From Croceibacterium ferulae (GTDB taxonomy: Bacteria > Pseudomonadota > Alphaproteobacteria > Sphingomonadales > Sphingomonadaceae), in the NCBI RefSeq assembly GCF_003660445.1, contig NZ_QZVQ01000015.1, positions 1 through 53,457 on the forward strand: a DNA stretch of 53,457 bases, read 5' to 3'. Positions 27,189-36,054 of the stretch are shown here, one piece after another. Made by a program: the position numbers and the translations under genes. Positions within the stretch are counted from its first letter, which is position 1. Each line of letters begins with the position of its first letter. The notes under the pieces were generated by a model, which saw nothing but the letters and a program-made list of their open reading frames with translations, made no database searches and was not told the DNA's origin.

Positions 27189-28070
27189 TCAAGTCTGGTT
27201 GCGATCAACCTGCCGCTGCCAGCGAACAGTCTCCATCTCTGCGACAAGTTCGTCGTAATCGCCGACCGTGGGGTCGGCGGAGCCTGGGGGGAATGACAGG
27301 CCGAGAGCCGCGAAGCGCTCGTCGCCCTCACTATGGACCGCCCGAACCGCGTCGGGGCCAAGCGGCTCTTTCGTATAAAGATCGAAGTTTTTCAGATCGG
27401 GCTTGCAGCCCATGGTTCGGGCGAATGTCGCGACCACTGCCGCACCGGCCGAATAGCTGTGGCGTGTAGCGGCCATGGGAACCGCAATTTCCACCACGCG
27501 CGCGCGTCCCACGCCCGCGACCCGATCGATCAGGTCCTGGTCACGCAGCCAGAAGTAAGCGACTTCACCGCCCCAGTGGCCAAGGAGAAGTTCGACGCCG
27601 CTATCGTCAGGCGGCACCGGATTGGAAACCATCCAACATTTGTTCGACCGCGCTTCCAGCTGGGTGCTATGAAAGGGGCTGGCGGTGAAGAGCCCCTCTG
27701 CCTCGATCGGTGACAGCAACCCTTCGCTGACAAGACTGGCGAGACGGCTGCGAAGCGTGTCAGGGGTTGAAAGATGGATCCCATCGCGCCGAAGCGCGGC
27801 AACTTCGTTGTCGGTCATTCGGCAATAGTGCCAGGCCCGAATGGACCGAACCTCCATCTCGCGTCCGATCGCCTCGACAAACCGACCATAGTCTTCAGCG
27901 AATGGATTGAAGGCGTGCGGCTGGGTGTGGTCGGAGAGCTCCCGATCGATGTAGTGGCGGCGCGATGTCAACAAATAGTCGCGGACGAGGTCGCTATTTT
28001 CTTGAAGAAGTTCTGTGAGATCGTCGTCAAACGTGACGACATCCCACACATCGATTAGCTTTTCAGACAA
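27189..28070 (-). CDS. hypothetical protein, possibly ADP-ribosyltransferase-like fold
   Basis: 293 residues starting at TTG 28070, which overlaps the stop of the upstream gene by 8 bases; GGGAGA and GGTGG lie just before it. Recognisable conserved stretches include RAWHYCRMTDNEVAALRRDG, LSTPDTLRSRL, ASPFHSTQLEARSNKCWMVSNP and GHWGGEVAYFW. The opening H-Y-(T/C)-R-L-x-x-x-E-x-x-x-I-x-x-x-G pattern and the following serine-rich region loosely recall RNA 2'-phosphotransferase or ART-like folds; that is inference only. Proteins with this layout exist in alphaproteobacteria as uncharacterised family members. Tight coupling with 28063 suggests a two-protein system. Confidence 0.65.
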   Translation of the reverse strand: MSEKLIDVWDVVTFDDDLTELLQENSDLVRDYLLTSRRHYIDRELSDHTQPHAFNPFAEDYGRFVEAIGREMEVRSIRAWHYCRMTDNEVAALRRDGIHLSTPDTLRSRLASLVSEGLLSPIEAEGLFTASPFHSTQLEARSNKCWMVSNPVPPDDSGVELLLGHWGGEVAYFWLRDQDLIDRVAGVGRARVVEIAVPMAATRHSYSAGAAVVATFARTMGCKPDLKNFDLYTKEPLGPDAVRAVHSEGDERFAALGLSFPPGSADPTVGDYDELVAEMETVRWQRQVDRNQT

Positions 28071-28890
28071 GGGCCACCAACCGATCTCCCGAGATTTCCG
28101 CCGGCACCGCATCACTAAACAGGTCGAGCAGATCGGCTTCGCAATAGTCGGCCGCGCTCAGCGATGTTTCGAAAAGCGGGACGCTCGTGGTGACCGGCTT
28201 GGGCGTATCGGTCACCGGTATTTGAGCCTTTATCCTCAGCATTCCGAAATCGGAGGAAGCTAGCCGGAGTTGCGTCATCTGTCCGTCGGCCATTCGAAGG
28301 CGAGCGCCCTGCATGATCGAGAGGGCATACAGGCTGATGAACTGGTAGGCGCTTTCAAATTTTGTCCGATCGGAATCTACCAAAGCTCCTTCGGTGACCA
28401 ACAGGGCGGCGAAATCGGTGCAAAGCGTGAGATCGTCTAATGCGAACTGCCACATCATGCTCAGACCGAAAACCTTCAAAACCTCTTGTTCGCGTGCCTT
28501 CAATGGACGTCGGGCCTCATACTTCCTTATCGCCTTGTTGAAAGATTGCTGAGCAGTTTGCTTGGAGATGCCGAGCCTCTCGCGAATGCGCGGCTCTGGC
28601 ATGATGTTGAAATTGGCGCGCGCGGCCTCCCGAAGGTCATAGATACTGGGCGCTTTGCCGTCGAATTGCTGCTGCCACAGCCTCGCGCTTATTTGGATGT
28701 CATTGGCGCGGTTGAGACTAATTCCAGTGTCCCGCTCGTCGCGGTGAGCAGCAAAGTGCCCAATCTCCTGGACGCTGGAGCGGCCCGGTTTTAGCAACCG
28801 AAGATCGGCGAACAATCGATCGAGATCGGTTACACGTCGTTCCCCGCGCAAAAGCCTGGTGACACGGCGCCGATGATCTTCGAGCAACAT
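28063..28890 (-). CDS. hypothetical protein with helix-turn-helix-like segment
   Basis: 275 residues from ATG 28890, preceded by a weak ATGAGA; longer readings to 29124 are poorly protein-like. A central region resembles a helix-turn-helix (EPRIRERLGISKQTAQQSF), following ARANFNIMPEPR. Further on are helical stretches (QEVLKVFGLSMMWQFALDDL). The gene ends in TGA overlapping the TTG start of the next gene. It could be the DNA-binding or sensor partner of the downstream protein. No family identified. Confidence 0.6.
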   Translation of the reverse strand: MLLEDHRRRVTRLLRGERRVTDLDRLFADLRLLKPGRSSVQEIGHFAAHRDERDTGISLNRANDIQISARLWQQQFDGKAPSIYDLREAARANFNIMPEPRIRERLGISKQTAQQSFNKAIRKYEARRPLKAREQEVLKVFGLSMMWQFALDDLTLCTDFAALLVTEGALVDSDRTKFESAYQFISLYALSIMQGARLRMADGQMTQLRLASSDFGMLRIKAQIPVTDTPKPVTTSVPLFETSLSAADYCEADLLDLFSDAVPAEISGDRLVALV

Positions 28891-29322
28891 GGTCTCATTT
28901 GTCGCTAGTGGCGCTCGGAGGTCAAGCCGACGATGCCGCCCGCATTTCGCTTCCACATCGGCGTATACGGTGTTTTTGCTCAGCGACCAGGCGAGCTTTA
29001 CCCCCGAAGCGGAGCTGCTCGCGGATGCAAAAATGGAGCAAGTCTTACAAAGACTGCTCGGCGAGTAGCGGGCGATATGAACGGAATAAGTGAATGGCAG
29101 CTCATGGCGGACGCTGACGTTCAAACGCCGACCGTCGGACGACGCATTTGGTCGCGAATTGCCGTGCTTACGCTCGGATCGCGATCAACGGGGAAGCGCT
29201 TTCCCTGCGAAGAAGCCGTCGAGTCGGTATCGCGGGTATCGACAAGGCGCCACAAAGTGACTTCAGTGTGCCGATGAAGATCGCGACACTAGTTAGCGGG
29301 AACGTCCATCAGGTGCCACGGG
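28891..29322. other. divergent intergenic region, no gene seen
   Basis: Lies between the minus-strand 28063 operon and the plus-strand Avs2 gene, so it must hold promoters for both. No clear -10/-35 pair was recognised. AGGTG at 29311-29315 is the ribosome-binding site of Avs2. Confidence 0.45.
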
Positions 29323-32300
29323 ATGCTTGATTTTACCCGGATTATCGCCGGCGTTGCCGGCCAGCGCGAGACGTTCGAGGAATTAGTTTGCCAGATCGCC
29401 AGGCGCGTGCCGCCTAACGGAAGCGCCGAGTTCCGACGGATCCATGGGGCGGGAGGCGACGGCGGGGTCGAGGCCGTCTGGCTGCTGAAGAATGGCGAGG
29501 AGGTCGGATACCAGGCCAAATACTACGTCACCTCCGCCAGCATCGATTGGTCCGCGATCGACAATTCGGTCGAGACCGCGCTCACGACCCACCCGGCCAT
29601 GACGACGATGCACATAGCCATCGCCTGCTCCCTCACCGGACCTACGAAGCGGCGAACCAAGGCGGGGGCGCCCACCGCGAACGGCTGGAGCGATTGGGAT
29701 GCGCACCGAACCAAGTGGGCTTCCAATGCGGCGGCCCTCGGGCGGATAGTCGAGTTCGTCCCTTGGACCGCTCCCGACTTGGAGGAACTGCTCACCAGAC
29801 CGGAGACGGTCGGGCTCTCAGACTACTGGTTTGGCGAGATCGAACTGACGCCGGAGCGGCTTGCGGCGGAATGCCAACGAACGGTCGATGCACTAGAGGA
29901 ACGATACCATCCTGAGGATCACGTCGATGTTTCAACGCGGTCTGTCTTCGACGGACTGCTGCACAACACGGCCCTCGGCCAGACCATCGCGACCACGCGT
30001 GCAACCCTAGTCGATTCACGAAGACTCGGCCGTAGACCGGCCCTGCTCGAAAGCGCCGATGACGCACGATTGGATGCGGTCGACGCACTGGTCACGAAAC
30101 TGGTTGACGGCATGGCGCAGCCTCCCGGCCCGCGCGACGCGGCGGCATACCGCGGCTGGGAAAGCACGGCGCTCGAACTGCGCAAGCTGCTGTTCGAGTC
30201 GATCCAAGTCGACAGCGACCTCCTGCGTAAGGCCAAGGAGAATGCCAAGGCCAACCCGTCCGACGGGACGAAACCGATTCCGCTCGAGGAAAGTAACGAC
30301 CGAGCCTCCCTCGACTACCATCTCGACGGCCTGCGAAAACTGCAGGACGCCGTAGGCGACGTACTGCAACTGACCGCGTCCAGCGCGTGTAGGGCAGATG
30401 CGACACGCTTCGCCCTGCTCGACGGGAGAGCTGGCTCTGGCAAGTCACACCTCATCGCCTCCGAGATCGAGCGCGCGCTGGCAAGCGGCGCGCCGGCCCT
30501 CTTCATGCTCGGGACGGACTTCAGCACTCACGGCACACCCGAGAATCAGACGCTTGCACACTTCGAATGGAGCCAGTCCACCTTCGACAAGATGCTGGGT
30601 GCGCTGTCGGCCCGTGCCGAGGCGGAAGGGACACGGGGCCTCGTCGCGATCGACGCGCTCAACGAAGGTGCCGGCGCGGCGCTCTGGAGGGGCACGCTGC
30701 CGGGGTTCGCGCGTCGGGTGCTGGCCTTTCCCAATCTGGCTCTGTGCGTGTCTTGTCGGCGGGAATACTTAGACCACCTGATCATGCCCACGGTCGCGCA
30801 GATGGCGACGACGGTCGAGATCACGGGCTTCGAGACCCCGGTGGACGTCGAGCGGGCGGCACGCGTCTACATGGACAAGCGCGGTATCGTACGCCCGGCA
30901 ACGCCGTGGCTGAATCCGGAATTTTCCAATCCGCTATTCCTGCGGACGACATGCCTTGCGCTCGAGGCTGAAGGGCGCACCGCATTCCCGCGCGGGATGC
31001 GCGGCACCAGAGAGGTGCTGAACTTCTACCTGACATCGACCGGCCGGCATCTCGGCACGAGCTATGACGGTAGCGACGTGCTCGTCGGACCGCTGCGCTC
31101 GGCGATGCTGGCGCTGGCGACATTCATGGCGAACGCAATGCGGGACAGCGTTCCGCGCGGCGACGCGCATCGGATCGCCGAGCGGGCGTTCGCGGGGTTC
31201 GCCCCTCCGGCGAGCAAGACTTGGCTAGAGACCCTGCGCTTTCGGGGGCTGCTGAGATACGATCCCGACCCGGGCACCAATCCCAAGGATCCGCTCGCGG
31301 TCCCGGTCGATGTGGTTCGCTTCTCGTTCCAGCGTTTCGGCGACCATCTCGTCGCTTATGCACTGCTCGAAGGCGTGCCGTCCCCCTCTGGCCTATTCGA
31401 TCTCGGCGGCAAGCTCGCATTCCTCCTTGCAGAATATGGGGTCGTCTACGAGTGGAACGGGCTGTTCTACGCGCTCTTCCTGCATTTCGCCGATCGATAT
31501 GGCGTGGAGCTGATCGATGAGCTGCCAGGCGGGTTCGACGAGTGGTGGGACAAGTGGCCGGTCGAAGACGCCTTCGTAGACAGCATCCGCTGGCGTTCGC
31601 CGACGGCCTTCTCGGAGCGAACGCTCGAACTGCTCAACCGCCTCAGCCGACATGAGGAGGACATCACCGCGCTGCTGGTCGAACTCGCGGTAGTCGAGGA
31701 CCACCCTTGGAATGTCGAACTCCTCCACCGCAACCTGATCTCGCGGACCATCGCCGAGCGCGACGCCTTTTGGACAGTCGCGATCAACGCCGCACATGAC
31801 AACCCAAGTCACCCAATCGTCCGCCTAACAGACTGGAGCCTCAACTCAGGTGTCAGCCAGGCTTCCGACGCCACCTTGAGCCTCGCGCTCGCGACTCTCG
31901 CTTGGTGTTGCGCCAGCACGAGCGCCCGCATCCGCGACACAGCGTCGAAGGCCATCCTCTCGATCCTCGCGACCCGCCCCGCGCTCGCTGCGCCATTCTT
32001 CGAGCGCTTCACCGGCTGCGACGATCCCTACGTCGTGGAACGGCTCTACGCCGCGCTATATGGCGCAGCGCTGAGGACGCTTGATCCCGCCACCCTGGGC
32101 ACATTCGCGAGCGTGGCCTGGAGTAACTGCTTCGAGGTCGGTGCCCCAGTTCACCTTCTCGCCAGGGACTACGCGCGCGGGACCATAGAGCTGGCCGTGA
32201 CGGCGGGCTCGTGTGATCCATCGATCGATCTTGTGCGCTGCCGCCCGCCTTACGGCTCGACGACACCCAGCTTCAGCGTCACGAAGGCTCGCGTCGACGC

Positions 32301-33876
32301 ACGCGGCGAGCGAGTCGGCGCGCATTCTATCCTGAGTTCCTGCTACAACGGCCTCGCCGACTTCGGCCGCTACGTTCTGCAAGGACGCGTTCATCGCTTT
32401 TCGGAAGCTCGCCTGTCTGGGCCGCGCCCGATCACGGCGGATGAAAGCGGGGAGGCGTACTTCAAGGAAGTCTCTGCCGGCCGGAGCGACATCGAGAGTG
32501 CGTTCTCCGAACTTCGCACCGCCTATGCAGAAAGACGCGTCAGCTTCGACCAAAACACCTTCAAGGTGATCGTCCCTCCAGCCGATCGCCGCCGGATCGT
32601 CAGCGCAACGGCAACGCTGTTAGCTCTCCTGTCGCCGGCGCAGCGCAAGCGCTACGCGGCTGAGGCGAACGCTTGGGTGACGGGAAGCGGAGGCCATGAG
32701 TGGATTATCCCAGGAAAGGGCAAGGGCGCGGAGTTCGATGCGCAGAAGTGCAAGGTTTGGGTAGCCAATCGGGCGCTCTCGTTTGGCTGGACGGCTGAAC
32801 GCTTCCCCGGCGATCGATATCTTTCGGGTAGAAGCGAACAGGGCGGACGCATCGAGCGGATCGGCAAGAAGTATCAGCGGATCGCCATGATGGAGCTACT
32901 GGCACGACTCGCCGACAACTTCTGGATGAAGCCGCAATGGGGCAGCGGTGCCGCGGTCTATGACAATCCACTCGACGTCGAGTTCACCCGCGACCTCGAA
33001 CCCTCGATCATGCCTGCTGACCAGGAGACAACGACGCGGGCCGACCTGCCGCAGGTCCCGCCCCTCGTCTGCGAACCACTGCCGGTTAAGCGGAGAGGCG
33101 ACTGGGTGGCGGATCCGGACCTGCCCGGCAGCCGTCTCGCCTTGGCGACATGTCCTGACGTCAGCGAGCCGGGCTGGTTGACCCTCTATCGCTATGGGGG
33201 GCACGACATCGACGCCGAACGCGAGGACCGGCACCTGGATGCGCCGTGGCTCCAGAGCGACTTCCACTTCCTCGCCGCCCTCCTCCTCTCTCCCGACGAC
33301 AAGGCACGACTGATCAAAGACGCAGTCGCCGACGCATACGACTTCCACGAGTGGCTACCGGGCCAGACGACCGACGGTCCCTACGTCGGCGAGCTGGCGC
33401 GACGCGACACGTGGCGCGATGAACCGTGGACGACACTCGACGCTCGCGTGATCGGAAAGTCCCGCAGCTATAGGGTCATACGGCCCACCGCAGACTTCCT
33501 CTGGGAGAGCCATCTCGACGGAAGCCTGCCAAATGGATTCTCCCGGCACGTGCCGATACCCTGGTTGATCCGTGGCTTGGGACTCACGGCGGATACGAAT
33601 AATCTCGGCGTCCTCCTCGATGAGAAAGGAGCACCGACGATCGTCTCGGGGAGTGCCACGGGTAGCGATCGGGGCAGTTACGTCCTTGTCCGCCGCGATC
33701 CGTTCCTAGAACTGGCACGGAAGAACGACCTCGAGCCGATTTGGACGGTGATCGGCGAACGCCGCGCGACGACGCTCAAGAAGAAGCGACACCCAGACAT
33801 CCGCGTGCGCTACAATGGATTGCTTTGGTTTGAGGGCAAAACGGAGAAGGATGTACACTGGTCGCACAACGACTAG
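29323..33876 (+). CDS. avs2: Avs2-type antiviral STAND NTPase
   Basis: 1,517 residues; ATG 29323 with AGGTG seven bases upstream. N-terminal Mrr/Cap4-like nuclease (about 12-150): FEELVCQIARRVPP, IHGAGGDGGVEAVW (Asp46, Glu50) and GYQAKYY (Gln64, Lys66). The following WSAIDNSVETALTTHPAM and DYWFG blocks are characteristic of the Avs2 family. STAND ATPase: Walker A GRAGSGKS at about 368-375, Walker B LVAIDALNEG at about 439-448, SCRREYL sensor near 483. The long C-terminal half (750-1517) is the target-sensing repeat region. Known Avs2 proteins recognise the phage large terminase subunit, assemble, and degrade DNA. All catalytic motifs are intact and the length is right for the family, so this is probably a working stand-alone system. 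Confidence 0.9.
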   Translation: MLDFTRIIAGVAGQRETFEELVCQIARRVPPNGSAEFRRIHGAGGDGGVEAVWLLKNGEEVGYQAKYYVTSASIDWSAIDNSVETALTTHPAMTTMHIAIACSLTGPTKRRTKAGAPTANGWSDWDAHRTKWASNAAALGRIVEFVPWTAPDLEELLTRPETVGLSDYWFGEIELTPERLAAECQRTVDALEERYHPEDHVDVSTRSVFDGLLHNTALGQTIATTRATLVDSRRLGRRPALLESADDARLDAVDALVTKLVDGMAQPPGPRDAAAYRGWESTALELRKLLFESIQVDSDLLRKAKENAKANPSDGTKPIPLEESNDRASLDYHLDGLRKLQDAVGDVLQLTASSACRADATRFALLDGRAGSGKSHLIASEIERALASGAPALFMLGTDFSTHGTPENQTLAHFEWSQSTFDKMLGALSARAEAEGTRGLVAIDALNEGAGAALWRGTLPGFARRVLAFPNLALCVSCRREYLDHLIMPTVAQMATTVEITGFETPVDVERAARVYMDKRGIVRPATPWLNPEFSNPLFLRTTCLALEAEGRTAFPRGMRGTREVLNFYLTSTGRHLGTSYDGSDVLVGPLRSAMLALATFMANAMRDSVPRGDAHRIAERAFAGFAPPASKTWLETLRFRGLLRYDPDPGTNPKDPLAVPVDVVRFSFQRFGDHLVAYALLEGVPSPSGLFDLGGKLAFLLAEYGVVYEWNGLFYALFLHFADRYGVELIDELPGGFDEWWDKWPVEDAFVDSIRWRSPTAFSERTLELLNRLSRHEEDITALLVELAVVEDHPWNVELLHRNLISRTIAERDAFWTVAINAAHDNPSHPIVRLTDWSLNSGVSQASDATLSLALATLAWCCASTSARIRDTASKAILSILATRPALAAPFFERFTGCDDPYVVERLYAALYGAALRTLDPATLGTFASVAWSNCFEVGAPVHLLARDYARGTIELAVTAGSCDPSIDLVRCRPPYGSTTPSFSVTKARVDARGERVGAHSILSSCYNGLADFGRYVLQGRVHRFSEARLSGPRPITADESGEAYFKEVSAGRSDIESAFSELRTAYAERRVSFDQNTFKVIVPPADRRRIVSATATLLALLSPAQRKRYAAEANAWVTGSGGHEWIIPGKGKGAEFDAQKCKVWVANRALSFGWTAERFPGDRYLSGRSEQGGRIERIGKKYQRIAMMELLARLADNFWMKPQWGSGAAVYDNPLDVEFTRDLEPSIMPADQETTTRADLPQVPPLVCEPLPVKRRGDWVADPDLPGSRLALATCPDVSEPGWLTLYRYGGHDIDAEREDRHLDAPWLQSDFHFLAALLLSPDDKARLIKDAVADAYDFHEWLPGQTTDGPYVGELARRDTWRDEPWTTLDARVIGKSRSYRVIRPTADFLWESHLDGSLPNGFSRHVPIPWLIRGLGLTADTNNLGVLLDEKGAPTIVSGSATGSDRGSYVLVRRDPFLELARKNDLEPIWTVIGERRATTLKKKRHPDIRVRYNGLLWFEGKTEKDVHWSHND

Positions 33877-34246
33877 GTGCGTTCCTTTGGTCAAGCTCTT
33901 GAGATGTAGAAGACAGTATTAGCAAACGGCAGATTTCGGACTTGCAGCGGGTCAGCCTAAATGACCGAAGCTGGAGCGCCTTGCTGACGATCCGCTTCGG
34001 GGCGCCCCATGGGCAGCTTCTGTCGCGAGGAGACGTTCGCGGTTGCTGATCTGAACGACCAGTTTTCGTCGACAACTGCCGGTTCGCTGACGGTTTGCTC
34101 CAAGGGTGTGAAATTTGCCCGCCGAGCGGCTGAAATGGCTTATGCATTGTTCGCCGAGCTCAACAAAAGAGGCTACTTCGCCCAAAATTGCGCCGGGCAA
34201 GTAACGGCACCTCGCCAGCGCCTGCACTTCACCATATGCTTGGTGA
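33877..34246. other. intergenic, decayed sequence, no gene seen
   Basis: No coding frame has support. The region carries fragments such as GACGATCCGCTTCGGGGCG and GTTCGCTGACGGTTTGCTCC that look like degenerate intergenic filler. It presumably contains the promoter of the 34247 gene; none was recognised. Confidence 0.4.
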
Positions 34247-35602
34247 ATGCAGGCATTCCCGATACGCGCCCTGACCGAGGCCGATATCGACGGCATCGTC
34301 GAGGCTGCCGGCGGCGTTCGCGCCCATCCCGACCAGGATCGTCGCGAGGAGATCGGGGCCGACTATGTCCTTGGCGGGACCGTTATCGAACTCAAGCTCC
34401 TCGACGAGGAAGGGTTCGGCAAGCCGGAACGCCAGGCGAAGCTGGCGGCGCTATTCAAGGACACTCAGCCTGGCCGCCCGGTGGTGGTGCTCGACGAAGC
34501 GCTGCTGCCCCAACCCGAACTACGCAAATACCGCAACGCGATCGAGCAACCGATCAAGGGCGTGGTCGCGAAGGCGAAGCGGCAGCTTGTCCAAACTCGC
34601 GACGAAAAGTCGGAGACGACGGGTTCAGTGCTCTGGATCTTCAACAACGGCTATACGGCGCTCGACCATGAGAAGCTGGAGGAGCTGGCGGCCAACCGCA
34701 TCCGCCAGGACACCAGTAATATCGACGGCGTGATCGTGTCGGGCTGCTATTATCACAGCGACGGGTTCAATAGCGTGATCCTTTGGTCGTGCAATTATGT
34801 GCCGATCCGCATCGACCATTCCTTTCCCGAGTTCGACCTGCTCCAGCAAAAATTCCAAGACTTCGCCAACCGGTTCATGACCAAACTGATGCAACAGACC
34901 GAGCCGAGCGGCGGCAAGGGCGAGGTGCGCGACCTGGTTTTCGACGTGGACGGCGTCCGATATGTCCGCCCGGCGCCGGTGATGGGAACGCCATCGGAGT
35001 TTTACATAGGAGGCCGTCCGCGTGCGAACAGCGCCGACGCGGGCGGCATTCCCGCAGTTGCGCTCATCGTGCCGAAATTGATCCGGTCCGACCTTGAGAT
35101 GATCGCCAAGATCACAAGTGTGCAGACCGGTCCGTTATCGAGCTGGACGCATTGGCTGCGCCATATCGAAGGCGCCCGGGACGCCGCGCTCGTTATCAAG
35201 CCGCTAGTTTCGATCACGGTGGACGCTGAGAATTGGCTGCGCTGGTGCGTCGAGGAGAAGCGAGCGCCGTCGCTGGAGGCGCTCAACCGCTTTGCGCACG
35301 ACCTGTTCGACGAGCGGATGCTGGCAATCATCGACACCGCGCGCGAGCGCATGCAGGGCGGTATCCTGCCCAGCACCTATGTGCTGGCAGTCACTCAGGA
35401 GATCGGCCAGGACAAGGCGAATGACGTCTCGGATATCGCTGTAGTCCGCGACCGCTTGACCGAGGATCCATTCATCCGTCCCGTCGCCGAGAACTTGAGA
35501 ATCTATCACGAGCACGCCGTCTACCTAGCTGCGGCCTACGCGCTCGCCGAAGGCGTCGACGTCATCATGTGGTCCAGAAATCGCCGTCATGGATGGGTTT
35601 GA
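34247..35602 (+). CDS. hypothetical protein with PD-(D/E)XK-like signature
   Basis: 451 residues from ATG 34247 (no obvious ribosome-binding site). The N-terminal region reads REEIGADYVLGGTVIELKLL: Asp39 followed eight residues later by Glu48-Leu-Lys50, the spacing and hydrophobic strands of a PD-(D/E)XK nuclease core. Next are PVVVLDEALLPQ and GSVLWIFNNGYTAL, strand-like segments, and a helical C-terminal half (LEALNRFAHDLFDERMLAII). No membrane segment. The gene stands alone between Avs2 and the reverse-transcriptase block. A nuclease role in defence is inferred from motif and context; no named family is recognised. Confidence 0.65.
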   Translation: MQAFPIRALTEADIDGIVEAAGGVRAHPDQDRREEIGADYVLGGTVIELKLLDEEGFGKPERQAKLAALFKDTQPGRPVVVLDEALLPQPELRKYRNAIEQPIKGVVAKAKRQLVQTRDEKSETTGSVLWIFNNGYTALDHEKLEELAANRIRQDTSNIDGVIVSGCYYHSDGFNSVILWSCNYVPIRIDHSFPEFDLLQQKFQDFANRFMTKLMQQTEPSGGKGEVRDLVFDVDGVRYVRPAPVMGTPSEFYIGGRPRANSADAGGIPAVALIVPKLIRSDLEMIAKITSVQTGPLSSWTHWLRHIEGARDAALVIKPLVSITVDAENWLRWCVEEKRAPSLEALNRFAHDLFDERMLAIIDTARERMQGGILPSTYVLAVTQEIGQDKANDVSDIAVVRDRLTEDPFIRPVAENLRIYHEHAVYLAAAYALAEGVDVIMWSRNRRHGWV

Positions 35603-35673
35603 ACGTCAAGTGAAATGCACCCTCGGTAGTTGCGCCAACCCCTGCAAATAAGCTTCGCTCAGGCGGCGCAACA

Positions 35674-35832
35674 TTGCTCGAGCGATCCGATGAGCATGAC
35701 CTGCAACTGCCCGCGGCTGCGCGCGCGATCTACGACGCCTGCTACCCTGCTGACGATCAGGCAGCCCTCAGGGATGAGCAGCCTAGCCCTAGCGTCCGGT
35801 ACGATCATCTTTCCGAGCTGACACGTGGATAG
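35674..35832 (+). CDS. truncated paralogue of the small protein at 40275-40478
   Basis: A 52-residue frame (TTG 35674 to TAG 35830-35832) containing HDLQLPAAARAIYDACYPADD. The intact minus-strand gene at 40275-40478 has HDLQLRAAARAIYEACYPAED at its N-terminus, and the DNA is nearly identical over about 70 bases. Here similarity stops after the shared block and the frame ends early, so it is likely a partial duplication or rearrangement scar. Whether it is translated is doubtful. Confidence 0.45.
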   Translation: MLERSDEHDLQLPAAARAIYDACYPADDQAALRDEQPSPSVRYDHLSELTRG

Positions 35833-36054
35833 GAGCTTCCCCTTCCAGCGCTCGACAGCTTCCACATCGAGATCATCCATGCGTTGCTTCAGCGCGCCTA
35901 TGCGGCGAGAAGAAAGATCGCTTGCAGGTAAGTAAAGTAAATAGCGGACGCTTGGTCAAGCATAGTGTCGTTTTCATATGACTCACTTACAACCACTTAC
36001 GAGAAGGTTTTAGGCTCGAGTATCATCAGGTTCGTAGATCGATCGTCCGGGAAT

